A stretch of DNA of 44,359 bases, from IMG/VR virus record IMGVR_UViG_3300045256_000062, positions 1 to 44,359 of that record; one strand, written 5' to 3'. Source of the stretch: a virus. This document shows positions 1 to 8,463 of the stretch, one piece after another. Within the stretch, counting starts at the first letter, position 1. Every line of letters starts with the position of its first letter. The notes beneath the pieces were generated by a model. It searched no databases. It saw nothing but the letters and a program-made list of their open reading frames with translations, and was not told the origin of the DNA. The translations under genes and the position numbers were made by a program.

Positions 1-117
1 CACGGTGTCAAATGCTGGCGCAGCGGGAGCCTCTTCGTCTAGGCCGCTACCGCCATAGGCCACATCCCATACCGGATTGTTGAATCGAAACCTTGGGTCT
101 AGTGCTGGATTAGCCAT
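1..117 (-). CDS. Probable internal virion protein, N-terminal fragment cut by window edge
   Basis: This is the first 39 codons of the 497-aa virion gene that is complete at 39980-41473. The ATG is at 117-115 and the window edge removes the rest. One codon differs from the complete copy: the base at position 50 gives Gly where the other copy gives Asp. It is not a separate gene, because the circular unit contains it once. The product is described at the complete copy. Confidence 0.85.
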   Translation of the reverse strand, partial: MANPALDPRFRFNNPVWDVAYGGSGLDEEAPAAPAFDTV

Positions 118-123
118 GGTGCC

Positions 124-405
124 TCACACGAGGAAACTTGCTATTCTCCCGAGCCCCCCGAGAAATCCGCCACGGCCGGCCTGCCCCGCGAGACCCGCAA
201 GAACCGGATTCCTTCCCGGGCCTCCGTACTGGTTTATCCCGCCGCGGAATGCCTGCATGAAGCTCGGGCGGTCAGGCTGCTGGTTATCGGGCTGAAACCC
301 TCCGCTTGCGTCGAGGCCCGATCCGAAATCAGGGGCTGGGCCATAGGTAACATCATTCTGGCGAATCCGCGGTGCGCCGAGCGATGACAAGAAGCTGAAT
401 GCCAT
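124..405 (-). CDS. Small virion-associated protein, 93 aa
   Basis: Unrecognised protein in the late operon, between the 197-aa and 497-aa virion genes. The chosen ATG (405-403) has an AGGAGAT ribosome-binding site about 6 nt upstream; the open frame continues further upstream but without such support and into the neighbouring gene. The N-terminus matches an internal stretch of the preceding 197-aa protein: both contain FLSSLG followed by P, I, Q and YG at the same spacing. The rest is rich in Gly, Pro, Gln and Asn and ends in a glycine-rich hydrophobic segment. A role in the virion is inferred from position only. The gene is repeated at 41480-41761. Confidence 0.7.
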   Translation of the reverse strand: MAFSFLSSLGAPRIRQNDVTYGPAPDFGSGLDASGGFQPDNQQPDRPSFMQAFRGGINQYGGPGRNPVLAGLAGQAGRGGFLGGLGRIASFLV

Positions 406-415
406 AGGGAATCTC

Positions 416-1009
416 CTAGTGAAGACCGAACAAACTTCCAAGGCCCGAGCCAAGCGAAGACATGAACGTATCGCCGAATCCTGGATGGCCCTTGACGATT
501 CCGTAGGTGCCGACGCTCTGGCCCACAAGCTGGTTCTGAAGCTGGTTCAGGCTGTTCAGGAAACTGGTGTCCACGCCGTAGAGTTGCGCGATGCCTTGCA
601 AGCCGACGAGCTTGCGCCTCAGCGCCTCATCCGCGAATGTTTTCTGGTTCTGCAATTCCTGCTGCGCGAAGTCCCTTCCCTTGCTCCGCGCCAGTTCTCC
701 CATGAACGACCCGAATCCTGCGGAGTTTCCCGTCCGCGCCATTCTCCTGCTGGCTGCGTCCTGAGCCGCGCCATAAGATGAGCCAAGCGCCCCAAGGGTG
801 CTTTGCTCGATAGCGCTCTTTTCCTGCGGAGAGTATCCGGAATTGAGCAGCGAAGAATAGCCCGGCATGAGCGCCCCATACTCCGAGTTGCGCTGGCCGA
901 TTGCAGGAGTTCCCAGCGAGGAAAGGAAGCTCGACTGCTGCCCAAGGGTTTTATCCACTCCCTTGCGGCTGCCCGAATCGAATGAAATTCCTGGATAGAA
1001 TCCGCCCAT
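416..1009 (-). CDS. Virion-associated protein, 197 aa
   Basis: Late-operon protein of unrecognised family. It has a Gly/Ser-rich N-terminus with an FLSSLG motif near residue 28, a long probable helix around residues 75-140 rich in Ala, Gln, Arg and Glu, and a glycine-rich C-terminus. This resembles small helical tail-tip or internal virion proteins of podoviruses in layout, but no family motif proves it. It starts 3 nt after the stop of the 177-aa gene and ends 10 nt before the start of the 93-aa gene, so the three are cotranscribed. The gene is repeated at 41772-42365. Confidence 0.75.
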   Translation of the reverse strand: MGGFYPGISFDSGSRKGVDKTLGQQSSFLSSLGTPAIGQRNSEYGALMPGYSSLLNSGYSPQEKSAIEQSTLGALGSSYGAAQDAASRRMARTGNSAGFGSFMGELARSKGRDFAQQELQNQKTFADEALRRKLVGLQGIAQLYGVDTSFLNSLNQLQNQLVGQSVGTYGIVKGHPGFGDTFMSSLGSGLGSLFGLH

Positions 1010-1012
1010 AGG

Positions 1013-1546
1013 TTACTCCACGCTTACAATTCTGAGTTGCCCCGCATTCGGGGCGTGATAGCCGTACCCGGGAATCTGCGACTGCCCGCTGCCGCTTGTA
1101 GGAGAAAGGCTCGGCCCGGAACTTGTAGTGGAAAGGTTGCCGGGCGTCACGGCGGTCGGGGGACTGCCGAACGTGATCTTGTTGCTGACTCCCCCGAGCT
1201 TGGTGCTCTTGTACCAACGCCAATAGGTCGTTAGTCCCGCGAGCGTGGTGGTGCGGTAGTTCCTGACGGCACCAAGCGAAATCACATGGGCATCGGCGAA
1301 AGAAACAACCGTTGCATATTCGAGGAAGTACTCTTCCCCGGCCTGCGGATGCCTGTCTGTGATCTGCACGTCTATCACGCCGTTCGTTCCGGTGACGTTG
1401 ATTCCTCCCTGCGCCATGGGAGGAGCAATGCCTCCGAGCTGCGCGGTCATGGTATTGATGTACTGCTGCATCAGCAGCAAATCCTCATAGAGTCCGGGAT
1501 TGCTGTCGCGCACCGAAAGAATGTTCTTGAGCGCCAGAGGCTTCAC
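1013..1546 (-). CDS. Virion structural protein, 177 aa
   Basis: Unrecognised structural-type protein. The N-terminal 40 residues look helical and contain a run of Leu and Met; the middle is beta-rich with a well-formed domain (residues about 50-125); the last 40 residues are Ser/Thr/Pro/Gly-rich and probably flexible. The start is GTG at 1546-1544, overlapping the TGA of the large tail gene (GTGA), so translation is probably coupled to it. Position after the 983-aa tail protein suggests a tail or neck accessory. The gene is repeated at 42369-42902. Confidence 0.7.
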   Translation of the reverse strand: MKPLALKNILSVRDSNPGLYEDLLLMQQYINTMTAQLGGIAPPMAQGGINVTGTNGVIDVQITDRHPQAGEEYFLEYATVVSFADAHVISLGAVRNYRTTTLAGLTTYWRWYKSTKLGGVSNKITFGSPPTAVTPGNLSTTSSGPSLSPTSGSGQSQIPGYGYHAPNAGQLRIVSVE

Positions 1547-4494
1547 GCGTTTATGCCTCGCACCTGCGCGAACCTTGAAGGCGTGATGTAGAGCGAGAAA
1601 CCCTGCAGGCTGAAGAAGTCTCCTGCGGCATCCGTTCCGAACTTTACTGCCATGCGGTAGCCCTGCTTCTGGATTTGCCGCTCCATGTTGGTGAAGCCAT
1701 TCTGCGACAGTGTCCAGCTGCGAATGACCGTCTTATTGGTCTGGTCGCCGCGGAACAGAGTCAGGTTGCAGCTGCCCGCTCCGACTATGTTCGCCACCAC
1801 ATAGCCGAAATTCAGCCGCACGCTGTCCTGCGCGTATCCGCTCTGCCAGTAGGAATTGATGGCCGCGCCGTCGTCGCTGTGCACGGTGTAGGTCGTGTCG
1901 AGCTGGTAGATCGCTCCGGTTCCCGCGCCGTTCCCGAGAAACAATTGTTGCGTTCCATCGTCGCGCAGCACGAGGGCCATGGAGTTGACGGAGATGGCCC
2001 ATGGAGCCCACTTCCTCTGCCCTTCCCCGAATCCTTCGACGTAATCCATCGTGAGAATCTTGTTGGGCGTCGTGGCCGCTCCGAACGGAGCCGCGACGTA
2101 GATTCGCTTTCTCTTGGTGTCCACGGTCACGTTGATGAGATGGCCGTAGGTCCAGTTGATCGAATCCCACGTCGGCTGAATCTCTTTGCTGAGCTTGTTT
2201 TCCTCGCCGAGCGTTCCGCCGTCGAAGAAGTAGAGTCCCTCCTGCGAGGCGATCACCGCCCACTCGTCTCCGAGTCCCACTCCGCGAACCGAAGGCGTTC
2301 CGACCTTTGCTGAAATCTGCTGGATGGTCCACGCACTCGGCTCGTTCTGCCCGTCATCCGCCGTGGCATAGAGGCTTCGTTCCTTGGAAAAGTAGAGTAT
2401 GTTCCTGAGCACAAAGCCCGAAGTGACTCTCGTGCCGTCGCCTTGGGCTACTTGCAGGAATCCAGCAACGCCGTCGAAACTTTCCGGGTCTTCCGATCCC
2501 GATGAGCGGACCACGGAAGGGTCAACATCCGGGGAGCTTGATGGATAGATTTCAAGGCAATCAATCAGGAATGCGCCGTTGTTTGTCGGCGTGCTGTCGG
2601 CATAGATTTGCAGCACAAGGTCCGATGGAATAGTGGTCTGCGCGGTCAGCAGCGTGGCTGTAAACTCCTGATACCAGGTGGCCAGCTGCGAAGGAGTGAC
2701 GGAAATTCCGGTTGTGGTGAATCCTCCGGTGGCGCTGTGCGCGTTGATATGAAGGGTGCCGGCAGCCAGCGTGCTGTTCTTTGCGATTCTTGCCCTGATA
2801 CTATAAGCCGTGTTCGGGCTAAGCACGGGATTCCCGAGATAGTCCCGATAGAGCGTCTGGGCAATCTTTCCCCGCGTTACCGTGGCTCCGTTTCCGACAA
2901 TCGCGTAAGCATCGCCGAACACTACGGGATAGCCGGAGGCGTTCGCCGAAGCGCCGCCCGCGCTTGAGGTCGTGTCCTGCACCCATCCAAACGGGAAGTT
3001 GGGAGTGCTCCCCGGATTCGTGAATCCGCCGTCAAAGTCCATGTTCAAGATGTTCTGCAAGCGGTTTCTCTCGCCCCACCAGAACAGCCTGCTGAAGTAG
3101 GACAGCACTCCGGAGCATTCGCCGAGCACCACAAGATCGAAAAGGCTGTCGGCGTTCGTTCCGGCAAGCAGCGTGGCGTCGCTGAAATCGAATGTCGCCG
3201 TTGTAGTGGAATTGTCGGCGATAACCATGCTGGTGCTGAGGATTCCACCCTGGCCCGTTGTGTAGAAAAAGTTGTCGCCGCCGCTGGCCGTGAAAATAAC
3301 GATTCGCGCCACCACATTCGGAGGGCCCACGGGAATGTTGCTGACCACTACCCGCTTTCCGCCCGCCGAAGTGTAGGAAGTTGGAGGAGCGGGTCGCGTC
3401 AGATAGCCGCTGCGCGTCTCGAACACAACCGACACTTTATGCACTCCGGCCACGACGTTTCCGGCGTTGGTAACCGTTCCGCCTCCGCTCGCCGCAAGGC
3501 CGAACACTGCCGAGCCTACGAATACGTAGATTGAAGGGGAGCCTGATGGATAAAGGCCGTTCGTTCCAGGCGTTCCGCCGAAGATGTTTCCGCGGATGAT
3601 TTGTCCGTTGCTGTTGTAGCCCGCTACGCCCACGCCTGTGACATCAATAATCTGCCCATCCGAGTAGGAAGATGGGACGCTGCCGCTTGCGGGAACGTAC
3701 TGCACCAGTCCGAAATTGCACAAGCCGCCGCCGCTAACGGCCAATCCCTGCGTGCTCGCCACAAATTGAATCGCTGTTCCGTTCAGGATTGCCGAGATGG
3801 TCCATGTACCGTTGTATCCTGCGACGCCCGCCCCGGTAATCTGTATCGGATCTCCAACCTTCGAGAAAGCTATTCCCGTATTGCTCGGAAGCAGCACCAC
3901 GGTCACGACATAGCCGCTCTGCGACAGCCCATTCGCGGGAATAGAAAAGCTCTGGGGAATCGCTCCGCTTGTTCCTGCGGCAATGGCCCATGACAGCGAC
4001 TCGTCGCTTGCGCCCGGAGCAACCGCGGGGCCTTCCTGGCTTACGCGGTCCAGATTCGTGTCGTTGAAGTGGTACGGAAGGTCGGTGCCGAACTGCCCGT
4101 CGCCAAATGCAAGATACTCCCGCGTGAATGAGGAGCAGCTGTTGCAATAATTCGCCGAAATGGATTGGGAAACTATGTTCAGCGTGCCTTGGGGATTTTC
4201 CTTGTAGAGCACGCCGCCTGCGCTCGAGAGGCTGGCGATTCCAGGGGTCAGCGCCAGCAGGCGCAAGTTGAGTTGGGTATTGATGTACGTCTTGAGGTAG
4301 TTGACTGTTACTGTGCCGCCGCCCAGTTGGCTAAAGGCGGCAGTTGTTCCCGGCCTTGACCGCACAAGGCCGGGAAGGAATTCCACATCCTGACAGTCGG
4401 GCGATACGCCAAAAGGCAGGTTTGTCGGGTCCATGAGCGTGTTGAGCCCGAAAAACTGCTTGACCTGTTGCGGTGCGTAGCCCGAAGTAGGCAC
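1543..4494 (-). CDS. Large tail protein (tail hub/tubular-type), 983 aa
   Basis: A very large beta-rich structural protein. Its N-terminus has a GLN-T-DP signature followed by a DVEF segment and a RSRPGT segment, an arrangement I associate with tail-tube or stabilisation proteins of podoviruses that open with a strand-exchange region. The middle has several Gly/Ser/Thr/Val-rich immunoglobulin-like stretches, and residues about 650-900 show repeated blade-like segments (GLYFFDGG, RKRIYVAAPFG, QLFLGNGAG) that suggest a beta-propeller. It lies between the 114-aa gene and the 177-aa gene. The closest functional analogues are T7 gp12 or P22 gp10, by position and size rather than by sequence. The 3' part is repeated at the right end of the window. 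Confidence 0.7.
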   Translation of the reverse strand: MPTSGYAPQQVKQFFGLNTLMDPTNLPFGVSPDCQDVEFLPGLVRSRPGTTAAFSQLGGGTVTVNYLKTYINTQLNLRLLALTPGIASLSSAGGVLYKENPQGTLNIVSQSISANYCNSCSSFTREYLAFGDGQFGTDLPYHFNDTNLDRVSQEGPAVAPGASDESLSWAIAAGTSGAIPQSFSIPANGLSQSGYVVTVVLLPSNTGIAFSKVGDPIQITGAGVAGYNGTWTISAILNGTAIQFVASTQGLAVSGGGLCNFGLVQYVPASGSVPSSYSDGQIIDVTGVGVAGYNSNGQIIRGNIFGGTPGTNGLYPSGSPSIYVFVGSAVFGLAASGGGTVTNAGNVVAGVHKVSVVFETRSGYLTRPAPPTSYTSAGGKRVVVSNIPVGPPNVVARIVIFTASGGDNFFYTTGQGGILSTSMVIADNSTTTATFDFSDATLLAGTNADSLFDLVVLGECSGVLSYFSRLFWWGERNRLQNILNMDFDGGFTNPGSTPNFPFGWVQDTTSSAGGASANASGYPVVFGDAYAIVGNGATVTRGKIAQTLYRDYLGNPVLSPNTAYSIRARIAKNSTLAAGTLHINAHSATGGFTTTGISVTPSQLATWYQEFTATLLTAQTTIPSDLVLQIYADSTPTNNGAFLIDCLEIYPSSSPDVDPSVVRSSGSEDPESFDGVAGFLQVAQGDGTRVTSGFVLRNILYFSKERSLYATADDGQNEPSAWTIQQISAKVGTPSVRGVGLGDEWAVIASQEGLYFFDGGTLGEENKLSKEIQPTWDSINWTYGHLINVTVDTKRKRIYVAAPFGAATTPNKILTMDYVEGFGEGQRKWAPWAISVNSMALVLRDDGTQQLFLGNGAGTGAIYQLDTTYTVHSDDGAAINSYWQSGYAQDSVRLNFGYVVANIVGAGSCNLTLFRGDQTNKTVIRSWTLSQNGFTNMERQIQKQGYRMAVKFGTDAAGDFFSLQGFSLYITPSRFAQVRGINA

Positions 4495-4497
4495 GGA

Positions 4498-4842
4498 TTA
4501 CCTCAGCGGGAAGCAGAAGACGCCGACGATCGTGTCTCCGGTGATTCCAGCGGGATACGCGCCGGCGGCCAGTTCGTTGAAGGAAGCTGAAGCCGTGCCG
4601 CTTTGGAAGATTTTTACCTTGTGCGTGGTGTTGTCCGAGCCGGGAACGAAGCAGTACTGGTATCCAGCCTGCCCTTCCACCTGCGCAAAGCCCTTGATCG
4701 GGACTTTGGCGGACTTCACGAGTGAAGCGATATTCAGCGTATCGCCGCCCGTGGAGTAGCTGCCGCTGGCGGTGATGGTAAGAGAAACCCAATACCGCTT
4801 GCCGTCGTACCATTCATCATTTTTGCTTGCCGAAAGTGACAT
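4498..4842 (-). CDS. Small structural protein, 114 aa
   Basis: Beta-rich protein with a compact fold. Visible features are an N-terminal aromatic stretch (EWYDGKRYWVSL), a SYSTGGDTLN segment and a C-terminal TGDTIVGVFCF strand. The stop lies just upstream of the large tail gene and the start just downstream of the adaptor gene, so it sits in the neck/tail block. It may be a decoration or head-tail joining protein; I do not recognise a family. Confidence 0.7.
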   Translation of the reverse strand: MSLSASKNDEWYDGKRYWVSLTITASGSYSTGGDTLNIASLVKSAKVPIKGFAQVEGQAGYQYCFVPGSDNTTHKVKIFQSGTASASFNELAAGAYPAGITGDTIVGVFCFPLR

Positions 4843-4890
4843 GTTCGTTTCCTTTCCGGGCCGAGATAGCCCGTTTCGATTTGACTCACT

Positions 4891-5841
4891 TCACCGCCAG
4901 AAATTCCCGTAGCCCCAGCCGTATGCGCCGCGCCGCACTGCGTTGTTCGGCCTGCGCCGCGCCGGAGAGTACTGCCGGGATTGCGCCTGCATGCTCAGGA
5001 ACTCCTGCAAGTCATCCTTGTAGAGGCTTGCAAACATCGCTCCCGCGCCCGCAGAGCGCGATTCCGCCGCAAGAAACGCCGCCCAGTCCGCAACCACGTC
5101 CAAGCAGCCGCGGATGGTCAGCACGCTCGAAGCGTCGGAAATCGCAGACTGGCCCTTGTAGTAGCGGAGGGAAATGTCCGTGCTGTTCAAAGCGCCAAGG
5201 AAGTTCAGTTGCTCGTCGTACCACGCAAAGCAGCCGTTCAACGCGCTTTGCGCCTCGCTCGGCAGGACGTTTACCCGCGACATAGGCGGCCCAAAGTACA
5301 AATTGCCCGTGATTCTCTCCCTCAGAATCTCAGGAGCCAGAAAATCCACTGGCAGCTGCGGAGTTGTGCTGTCAGAGAGCACCGTAGCGCCCGCGGGAAG
5401 CGTGATGATGGTCTCCGCTGTCTCAGTCGGGCTGGTTGTGCCCATCAGCTTGAGCTGCACCTTGCGGTACGCCTTCGCCACGAACGGCAAAAGCACGGAA
5501 TCCGTGAAAACGTCTCCCTGAATAAGCAGTGAAACCGTTCCGTTGCCCGAGGAAGCGTTAGCAGCGGACTGGTTGTACTGAAACGTTGTGGATGACGGAA
5601 CCGCGGTGACGGTTTGCGTTCCATTGAAGGTTGTATCCGTCACCGATGCTACCTGCACGATGTTCCCGATCTGCAATCCATGAGCCGCAGAAGTGGTTAT
5701 CGTCACCACGTTCCCCGAGCGCGACGCTCCCGAAGCCGTGATGTTCGATATCGACGGAACGTCGGTATCGTTCAGCAGGCTGCGGGCGAGCTGCATCGCA
5801 TCGCCGGCGGTCGGAAATGCGCTTGTGGGAACTACTGGCAT
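4891..5841 (-). CDS. Head-to-tail adaptor-like protein, 316 aa
   Basis: The helical N-terminus (MQLARSLLNDTDVPS) and C-terminal half, with several helices and many Tyr and Arg, match the layout of podovirus adaptor proteins that sit under the portal (T7 gp11, P22 gp4). Residues about 30-100 form an inserted Ig-like domain rich in Thr, Ser and Val, with a motif (AHGLQIGN) typical of such inserted beta domains in phage structural proteins. It starts at the stop of the 209-aa gene (TGATG overlap). Placement between coat and large tail gene supports the call, but family membership is inferred. Confidence 0.65.
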   Translation of the reverse strand: MPVVPTSAFPTAGDAMQLARSLLNDTDVPSISNITASGASRSGNVVTITTSAAHGLQIGNIVQVASVTDTTFNGTQTVTAVPSSTTFQYNQSAANASSGNGTVSLLIQGDVFTDSVLLPFVAKAYRKVQLKLMGTTSPTETAETIITLPAGATVLSDSTTPQLPVDFLAPEILRERITGNLYFGPPMSRVNVLPSEAQSALNGCFAWYDEQLNFLGALNSTDISLRYYKGQSAISDASSVLTIRGCLDVVADWAAFLAAESRSAGAGAMFASLYKDDLQEFLSMQAQSRQYSPARRRPNNAVRRGAYGWGYGNFWR

Positions 5842-6470
5842 CAGGACACCTTAACGGCTTCTTCCTTGTGCGCCTTCGCCGGCTTCCACAGGCCTTCCGC
5901 GATGGCGCGTTCCCTGTCGAGCGGATAGCCGCAGATGCACATGATCGGCGGCAGGCCGGAATCGAGCACATCCGCGTACTGGCCGCACGCCTGGCACTGC
6001 ACTCTGCGCTTCGGGGCGGAGGGAGCCCATTCGCGCTTTTCGCCCAGTTCGCGCACGGCCCGCTTGCAGAAGTCCGGTATCTGGTCTACGCGCTTTGTGG
6101 CCAGATACTCCTTGTCGCCTTCCTGAATCAGCCGGATCAGCCATTCGCGCCGCGTGGCTTGGGCTTTCTCGAGGTCCTCATCCGTGGGCAATTCCCCAGC
6201 GGGCTTGACGAAACAGCCGTGCTGCTCGAGCTTTTCCGCCTGGAAGAAGTCATCCACAATCTGCTGCGCGGTAATCGGAACCGGAATCTTTTCCGCTTTG
6301 GTCCAGTCGTATTCCGTGAACACAAGCCGTACATCTGTCACGTCGGAAATGCGCAGGGAAGAATACGAAGAGTTCTCGGGCTTAGCGGGAAGCGTGACTC
6401 CCGGCGTCCACGTGCGGCGAAACAGGAAACTTTCCGGAGCAATCGAATAAATCACCAAATCTGTTGCCAT
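5841..6470 (-). CDS. Morphogenesis-region protein with zinc ribbon, 209 aa
   Basis: Unrecognised protein between the coat and adaptor genes. Residues about 155-180 carry two Cys pairs (CQACG and CICG) separated by about 20 residues, a zinc-ribbon arrangement. The N-terminal half contains beta strands and an acidic helical region, and the C-terminus is charged. It overlaps the next gene by one base (TGATG). A structural or head-completion role is inferred from location only. Confidence 0.7.
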   Translation of the reverse strand: MATDLVIYSIAPESFLFRRTWTPGVTLPAKPENSSYSSLRISDVTDVRLVFTEYDWTKAEKIPVPITAQQIVDDFFQAEKLEQHGCFVKPAGELPTDEDLEKAQATRREWLIRLIQEGDKEYLATKRVDQIPDFCKRAVRELGEKREWAPSAPKRRVQCQACGQYADVLDSGLPPIMCICGYPLDRERAIAEGLWKPAKAHKEEAVKVS

Positions 6471-6485
6471 GCTTTTTCTTTTCTC

Positions 6486-7103
6486 CTAGCTGTATTTGAA
6501 AACTTCGGAAACGCTCGGCACGACGATGTGCGGCTTGCCGTCCCGTGACCATTCAGGGAATGCCATGTCATCTAGGCGGTCGATCAGCCGCTGCTCTTTG
6601 GCCTGCTCTTCGCGTTCTCTGCGCCTGCGGATGGCTTCGAGCTTCACGTTGAAGGACAGTTCACGATTCGCTTTTGCCGTGGTTACCAGCGCCTCGCAGA
6701 TCGTGTCGGTAAGAGGCACGGGCTTTTTGGTTCGGGGAGTTTCGAGCACTTTGACCAGCTCGTATTCCCCTTCCCTCGGAAACGGACCAAGAGTCTCGAT
6801 GCGCTGGCCGTTCACCCATTTGGTGAACAGCAGTTCCCATTCCGTCTCGGAACCGTAGTTCTCCGGAGGCATCCATGCCTCAAATACGTACTTGTCGATG
6901 GCGTCCGGATACTTCGGGACGTTTCGCATCTCCGTGACTTCGCGGACAAGATTTCCGTTCGAGTCGTAGTCTTTCCATGGGCCGCCAATCCATGTCAGAC
7001 GGTCGATGCCGCGGACTACGCGGAACAGCGGCTTTCCATTGGGCGACAGGCCGCCGATTTCCGTGATGCGCTTCTCGAGGCGAGCGGGTACCGGTTTAAG
7101 CAA
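6486..7103 (-). CDS. Morphogenesis-region protein, 205 aa
   Basis: Unrecognised soluble protein between the coat gene and the zinc-ribbon gene. It has an N-terminal domain with several Trp and Gly residues (WIGGPWKDYD, FEAWMPPENYG) and a long highly charged helix (residues about 160-185, Arg/Glu-rich) near the C-terminus. The start is ATG at 7103-7101. It follows a hairpin after the coat gene, so its transcription level may differ from that of the coat gene. Confidence 0.7.
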   Translation of the reverse strand: MLKPVPARLEKRITEIGGLSPNGKPLFRVVRGIDRLTWIGGPWKDYDSNGNLVREVTEMRNVPKYPDAIDKYVFEAWMPPENYGSETEWELLFTKWVNGQRIETLGPFPREGEYELVKVLETPRTKKPVPLTDTICEALVTTAKANRELSFNVKLEAIRRRREREEQAKEQRLIDRLDDMAFPEWSRDGKPHIVVPSVSEVFKYS

Positions 7104-7113
7104 GGTGTGAAGT

Positions 7114-7135
7114 GGGGCTGTTGACGCACAGCCCC
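7114..7135 (-). terminator. Hairpin after the coat protein gene
   Basis: GGGGCTG (7114-7120) and CAGCCCC (7129-7135) form a perfect 7-bp stem with an 8-nt loop, 18 nt beyond the coat protein stop. No T-run follows on the minus strand, so it is not a classic intrinsic terminator. It could be a partial terminator or an mRNA-stabilising or processing hairpin that gives high coat expression. Confidence 0.5.
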
Positions 7136-7153
7136 GGAAGCGGTCAGAGGTTA

Positions 7154-8443
7154 TTAGTAGATGCTGGATGTGCCGGCGAATGCAGGCAGCGCAAGGCTCT
7201 TGATGAACGAGCCGCAGATGGGATTGCGGTTATAGAGCTGGATTCCGGCATTGAGCCAGAACTGCTCCGTAGCCTTCAATGCGCCAGTGGAGGTGTCCAC
7301 CAAGGGCCACAGGATCTGGTCGCCGAACTTCACAAAGCCCGTATCGGTTCCGACGATGCGGCCCCAATAGTCGAGGCAGAGGAAGTCCACGCGGGTCCGG
7401 TCCTGGTGGATGGACTGCCGCACGGGAACGTTGCTCATCTTCAAGCCGTCCTGATTGAACATCAGATCAACGTCCTGATTGCCCGTAGGCTGCTTGAAGA
7501 TGGTTACCGCAAGGGCCGCCTGCGCTTCATATGCGTCGGACTGCGCGGGATGGGCGTAGGCCACGAGCTTGGTCTGTTCACTGCGGAACTTCTCGTCGCC
7601 GATATTGATGCGAATCAGGTTCAGTCCGGCACGGATCATGCCCGTGACGAGAGCGGAGTTGTTCGCATTGACGCTGGGCGTCACAACCTGCGACGGGAAG
7701 CTCGAGCGGGTCAGGCCGAGCCATGTGCCGCTTGTCGAGTCGTTCTGGTGGTACTGGATGCCGAACAGCGAGGATTGTGCCGTCAGCGTTCCGGTAAGTC
7801 CGCCAATGACCAGAACGTCCGTGGCTACTGTGCCCCCGGGAGCCGCATCCACCGTGATTGTGTGCGCCGAACGGTTGATCGCCGTCACGTTGCACGAGCC
7901 ACGGTTGGTGGTCAGCGCGGCGTTGTACACCTGAACGTTCTGACCGATCATGGCCAGCTCTTCCTTGAAGCCGTCCGTGGTCAGCGTGAAGGTGTTCGTC
8001 GCAACGCTGGTGATTGTGCCGATGACGCCGTTTCCGGCGGTGTTCATCAGCATGTCGAGATACGTCTTGAACTGCTGGATGGCAAGACGCATCACTTCGC
8101 CCGTGGTGCTCTTCACTCCGCGAGCCGCGCCTGTCGTTGCATACTTCGCAAGCAGGGTATAGCTGTAGCCGGAAGTGAAGTAGATCGGGGTGAGTGTTGC
8201 AACCTGCCACACCGGGCCGCCGGTGGAACCGAGCGCCCCGCCATCCATCGAAACCTGCTGGAAAGTTCCGCCAACCTGCGTCAACAGCGGAATACGCGTT
8301 GCGCGGTTGGACGACGGGTCCGCTTCCTGCTTGTCGATCAAGCCGTAAAGCGGGGTATCCAGTTCCAGGAGTTCGGGGATGCCCTTTTCGTAGATGATCA
8401 GCTCTCGTTCAAGAGGCTGAACGTTTGCCTCAACAGATGCCAT
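7154..8443 (-). CDS. Major capsid (coat) protein, 429 aa
   Basis: Placed directly after portal and scaffold and of the same size as P22 coat protein (430 aa). The protein is neutral and beta-rich, with a long inserted Thr/Val/Gly-rich segment (residues about 145-225) like the inserted domains of HK97-fold coats, and a C-terminal region rich in Asn, Phe and Leu. The start ATG (8443-8441) is preceded by GGAG. The spacing from scaffold stop to coat start is about 20 nt. I infer the HK97 fold; no short motif proves it. The alternative, another abundant head protein, is less likely because no other gene in the head block is suitable. Confidence 0.8.
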   Translation of the reverse strand: MASVEANVQPLERELIIYEKGIPELLELDTPLYGLIDKQEADPSSNRATRIPLLTQVGGTFQQVSMDGGALGSTGGPVWQVATLTPIYFTSGYSYTLLAKYATTGAARGVKSTTGEVMRLAIQQFKTYLDMLMNTAGNGVIGTITSVATNTFTLTTDGFKEELAMIGQNVQVYNAALTTNRGSCNVTAINRSAHTITVDAAPGGTVATDVLVIGGLTGTLTAQSSLFGIQYHQNDSTSGTWLGLTRSSFPSQVVTPSVNANNSALVTGMIRAGLNLIRINIGDEKFRSEQTKLVAYAHPAQSDAYEAQAALAVTIFKQPTGNQDVDLMFNQDGLKMSNVPVRQSIHQDRTRVDFLCLDYWGRIVGTDTGFVKFGDQILWPLVDTSTGALKATEQFWLNAGIQLYNRNPICGSFIKSLALPAFAGTSSIY

Positions 8444-8463
8444 TTAGTCTCCTTCGAGGAAAT

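Larger units (their letters stand above)
1..3003. repeat. Terminal direct repeat, left copy (same as 41357-44359)
   Basis: The first 3003 bases recur at the right end of the window with an offset of 41356. I found two differences: C50 versus T41406, and T2892 versus C44248. Both ends lie inside genes rather than at gene boundaries, so this is best read as a circular or terminally redundant genome sequenced past its closure point. The repeat carries the start of one virion gene, three complete virion genes and the 3' part of the large tail gene. Confidence 0.95.
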
